A program made the translations under genes and the position numbers. A DNA stretch of 64,000 bases from Ihuprevotella massiliensis. GTDB lineage: Bacteria; Bacteroidota; Bacteroidia; Bacteroidales; Bacteroidaceae. The stretch is from NCBI GenBank assembly GCA_900095835.1, contig LT608321.1, positions 687,098 through 751,097 on the forward strand. Direction: 5' to 3'. The notes below the pieces were generated by a model. That model was not told where the DNA came from, searched no databases, and worked only from the letters and a program-made list of their open reading frames with translations. Positions 62,648 to 64,000 of the stretch are shown here, one piece after another; the stretch's first letter is position 1, and every line of letters starts with the position of its first letter.

Positions 62648-63235
62648 CTAATCGAGAATAGGCAACTTTGCACGAAAGGTGCCATAAGCGTCTTTCATAA
62701 TTTTCCGCTCTACATCATAACCCTTTAAGCGGTTGAAGGTAGAAAAGTCTTGCTCTTGAGAGAGATCTTTACCAGGAGCTTGCCAATAACACTGCCAAAA
62801 GAGGATTTGGCGCACCTTATCTTCTTTTGCAAGCAGTGAAAAAGCTGTGCGAGGGTCTTTTCTCATAAGCTCGCGCAGAAGGGCTAGATGTTGTCCTGGG
62901 GCGTCTGCCTGCCAGTAACCTCCTACAAATATATTGAAAAGACGAGACATCTTTTCCTCTTTTGAGATGAAAGCGAGTTGTTCAAAAGCTGTCAAATAGG
63001 GAACGTAATCCATGACGTGATTTTGAAACCTATTTTCTACGAAACAACTTTGCAATTCCAAGAATGTTGCAGGATAGGCTTGAAAATAACGAACTTGACG
63101 AATGCTGTCGCTAGGCTGTTCACATAAGGCGGTATAAGCCTCTTCGAGTTCTTTTTGCCCATTAGGTTTTTGAGAGAAACCGACAAGAGAACAAGATAAA
63201 AAACAAACCAAGAATAAGAAACGAGAAACTAACAT
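62648..63235 (-). CDS. Small secreted hypothetical protein
   Basis: From the ATG at 63235 a signal peptide (LVSRFLFLVCFLSCSLVGFSQ) is followed by about 170 helical residues (QPSDSIRQVRYFQAYPATFLEL; LFWQCYWQAPGKD). The frame is open to an ATG at 63355; those 40 extra residues look unrelated and are excluded. It precedes the receptor-like gene by 235 bp on the same strand and may be functionally linked. No family recognised. Confidence 0.7.
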   Translation of the reverse strand: MLVSRFLFLVCFLSCSLVGFSQKPNGQKELEEAYTALCEQPSDSIRQVRYFQAYPATFLELQSCFVENRFQNHVMDYVPYLTAFEQLAFISKEEKMSRLFNIFVGGYWQADAPGQHLALLRELMRKDPRTAFSLLAKEDKVRQILFWQCYWQAPGKDLSQEQDFSTFNRLKGYDVERKIMKDAYGTFRAKLPILD

Positions 63236-63845
63236 ATTACTTCTTTTTTGTATGAACGTAGCTGGTGTCCCAATGAAGGAAGGTGTGACATCGACCTCGC
63301 AGAGTGACTGCGTCGTCAGGTTCAGTTCAGGTTGAGTGGGTCTTTTGATTTTCATGACAATAAATTTAGATTTTGATGCCTACTCTTTTCACGAGGTTTT
63401 CGGCTTCTCCCTATGGTTGATAATGATGTGTAGATAAGGTACGCTTAGAGGTCAAAGATTTTACAAGAATGAATAAAGACGATATAGATAGAGGGATAGG
63501 GCTTTTCCAACTTGCCGAACAATACCTGCTGCGTATCTTTTAATCAATATTGCTCGTTGCAGCCTCCTATTATGGTGTACCTCTAAAACCTGCGGCTAAT
63601 TTACACAAAAATACGATAATACAAAAGAAAAGGTCTTTTTTTTCAAATGATTTCTACAAAGAAGATGAGTTAGAAATGCAGAAAAGGCTCCCAAATGAAG
63701 AATCGTTGCATGGATGCCTTCAATAAGAGTTTGAAAGGAAGACAAAACAGCGCATCAAACAGTTCACTTTATTCTCAACTACAATTTGCGTGAAACAACG
63801 AGACTTTGGACACAGAAAAAAAGGGCGAAAGGGGATTTGCATAAA
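63236..63845. other. Intergenic region at the right end of the window
   Basis: No supported gene. A 24-codon plus-strand frame at 63469-63543 (MNKDDIDRGIGLFQLAEQY) is too short to call. The rest is AT-rich. Confidence 0.5.
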
Positions 63846-64000
63846 CCCCAATCGGTCATTAGACCATTATAGTGCTACTCGTAATTGAATAGATAACTTC
63901 CTATCATCTTTTATTTTCTTGTTGGCATCTTGTCTTTCGTTTGTTCTCGCCGTAGCCCGCTACACCAAAGACTAACGGCAAACAAACTACTCAACAATCA
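63846..64000. repeat. MITE-like element, copy cut by the window end
   Basis: CCCCAATCGGTCATTAGACC opens it. It keeps the right-half blocks too (CCGTAGCCCGCTAC, CTAACGGCAAACAAACTACT, CAACAATC), colinear with 20093-20284. The right terminal repeat would lie just beyond 64000. Confidence 0.8.

Noticed and set aside
63469-63543. 24-codon frame MNKDDIDRGIGLFQLAEQY..
   Set aside because: Reads plausibly but is too short, with no promoter or relatives that I recognise.

Overview
The window reads as a chromosomal segment of an anaerobic Bacteroidales bacterium (Prevotella/Alloprevotella/Porphyromonas-like). Pointers are promoters of the Bacteroidetes type (TTTG, about 19-20 bp, TAnnTTTG), a Rho factor with a long disordered N-terminal insertion, many OmpA/TonB-type envelope proteins and lipoproteins, the galM / sugar-MFS / galK arrangement, and several families largely restricted to this phylum. 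No rRNA, tRNA or CRISPR array was found. The species was not determined.

Layout. 1-6.7 kb: a conserved hypothetical, secreted pullulanase, an OmpA-type lipoprotein and two TlpA/thioredoxin-like envelope proteins. 6.7-19.8 kb: an AT-richer accessory island, all genes on the minus strand. It is best read as an array of orphan polymorphic-toxin cassettes: short, often broken C-terminal toxin pieces, each placed directly before a small intact gene that is probably its immunity gene. Inside it a 2,503-bp unit is present three times in tandem. The arrays's end genes and hybrid middle genes record how it arose: unequal crossing-over between two paralogous immunity genes. 19.8-20.9 kb: a repeat-rich stretch with a degenerate IS remnant, 21-bp minisatellites, a 192-bp MITE-like element and a roughly 75-bp inverted repeat with GC-rich palindromes. 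It ends in a lone spanin-like lipoprotein gene.

21.4-64 kb: mostly housekeeping. It holds aroE, a menaquinone methyltransferase, a ClC channel, a YrdC/Sua5-family protein, an acyltransferase, a phosphoethanolamine transferase, an MscS channel, an OmpA/barrel pair, prfA, purM, lemA with a TPM-domain protein, and a galactose cluster (galM, transporter, galK). Then come era, fabH, rpmF, a YceD/DUF177 protein and rho; an ABC-F ATPase, rarA and a rhamnose-mutarotase-like gene on plus; and an lpxD, lpxC, lpxA, IS1096-passenger-like, miaA series. A large TonB-receptor-like protein and a small secreted protein lie at the right end. Many convergent gene pairs are separated by strong hairpin terminators.

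The main discovery candidate is the toxin-tail/immunity array at 7.1-19.8 kb. Toxin ends were recognised by translating DNA between genes: three loci carry the same short terminal peptide before three members of one immunity family, and one nuclease-like toxin is cut into a head and a tail on either side of another immunity gene. Secondary points are an LpxC lacking the FabZ half that is usually fused to it in this phylum, and several dispersed repeat families.
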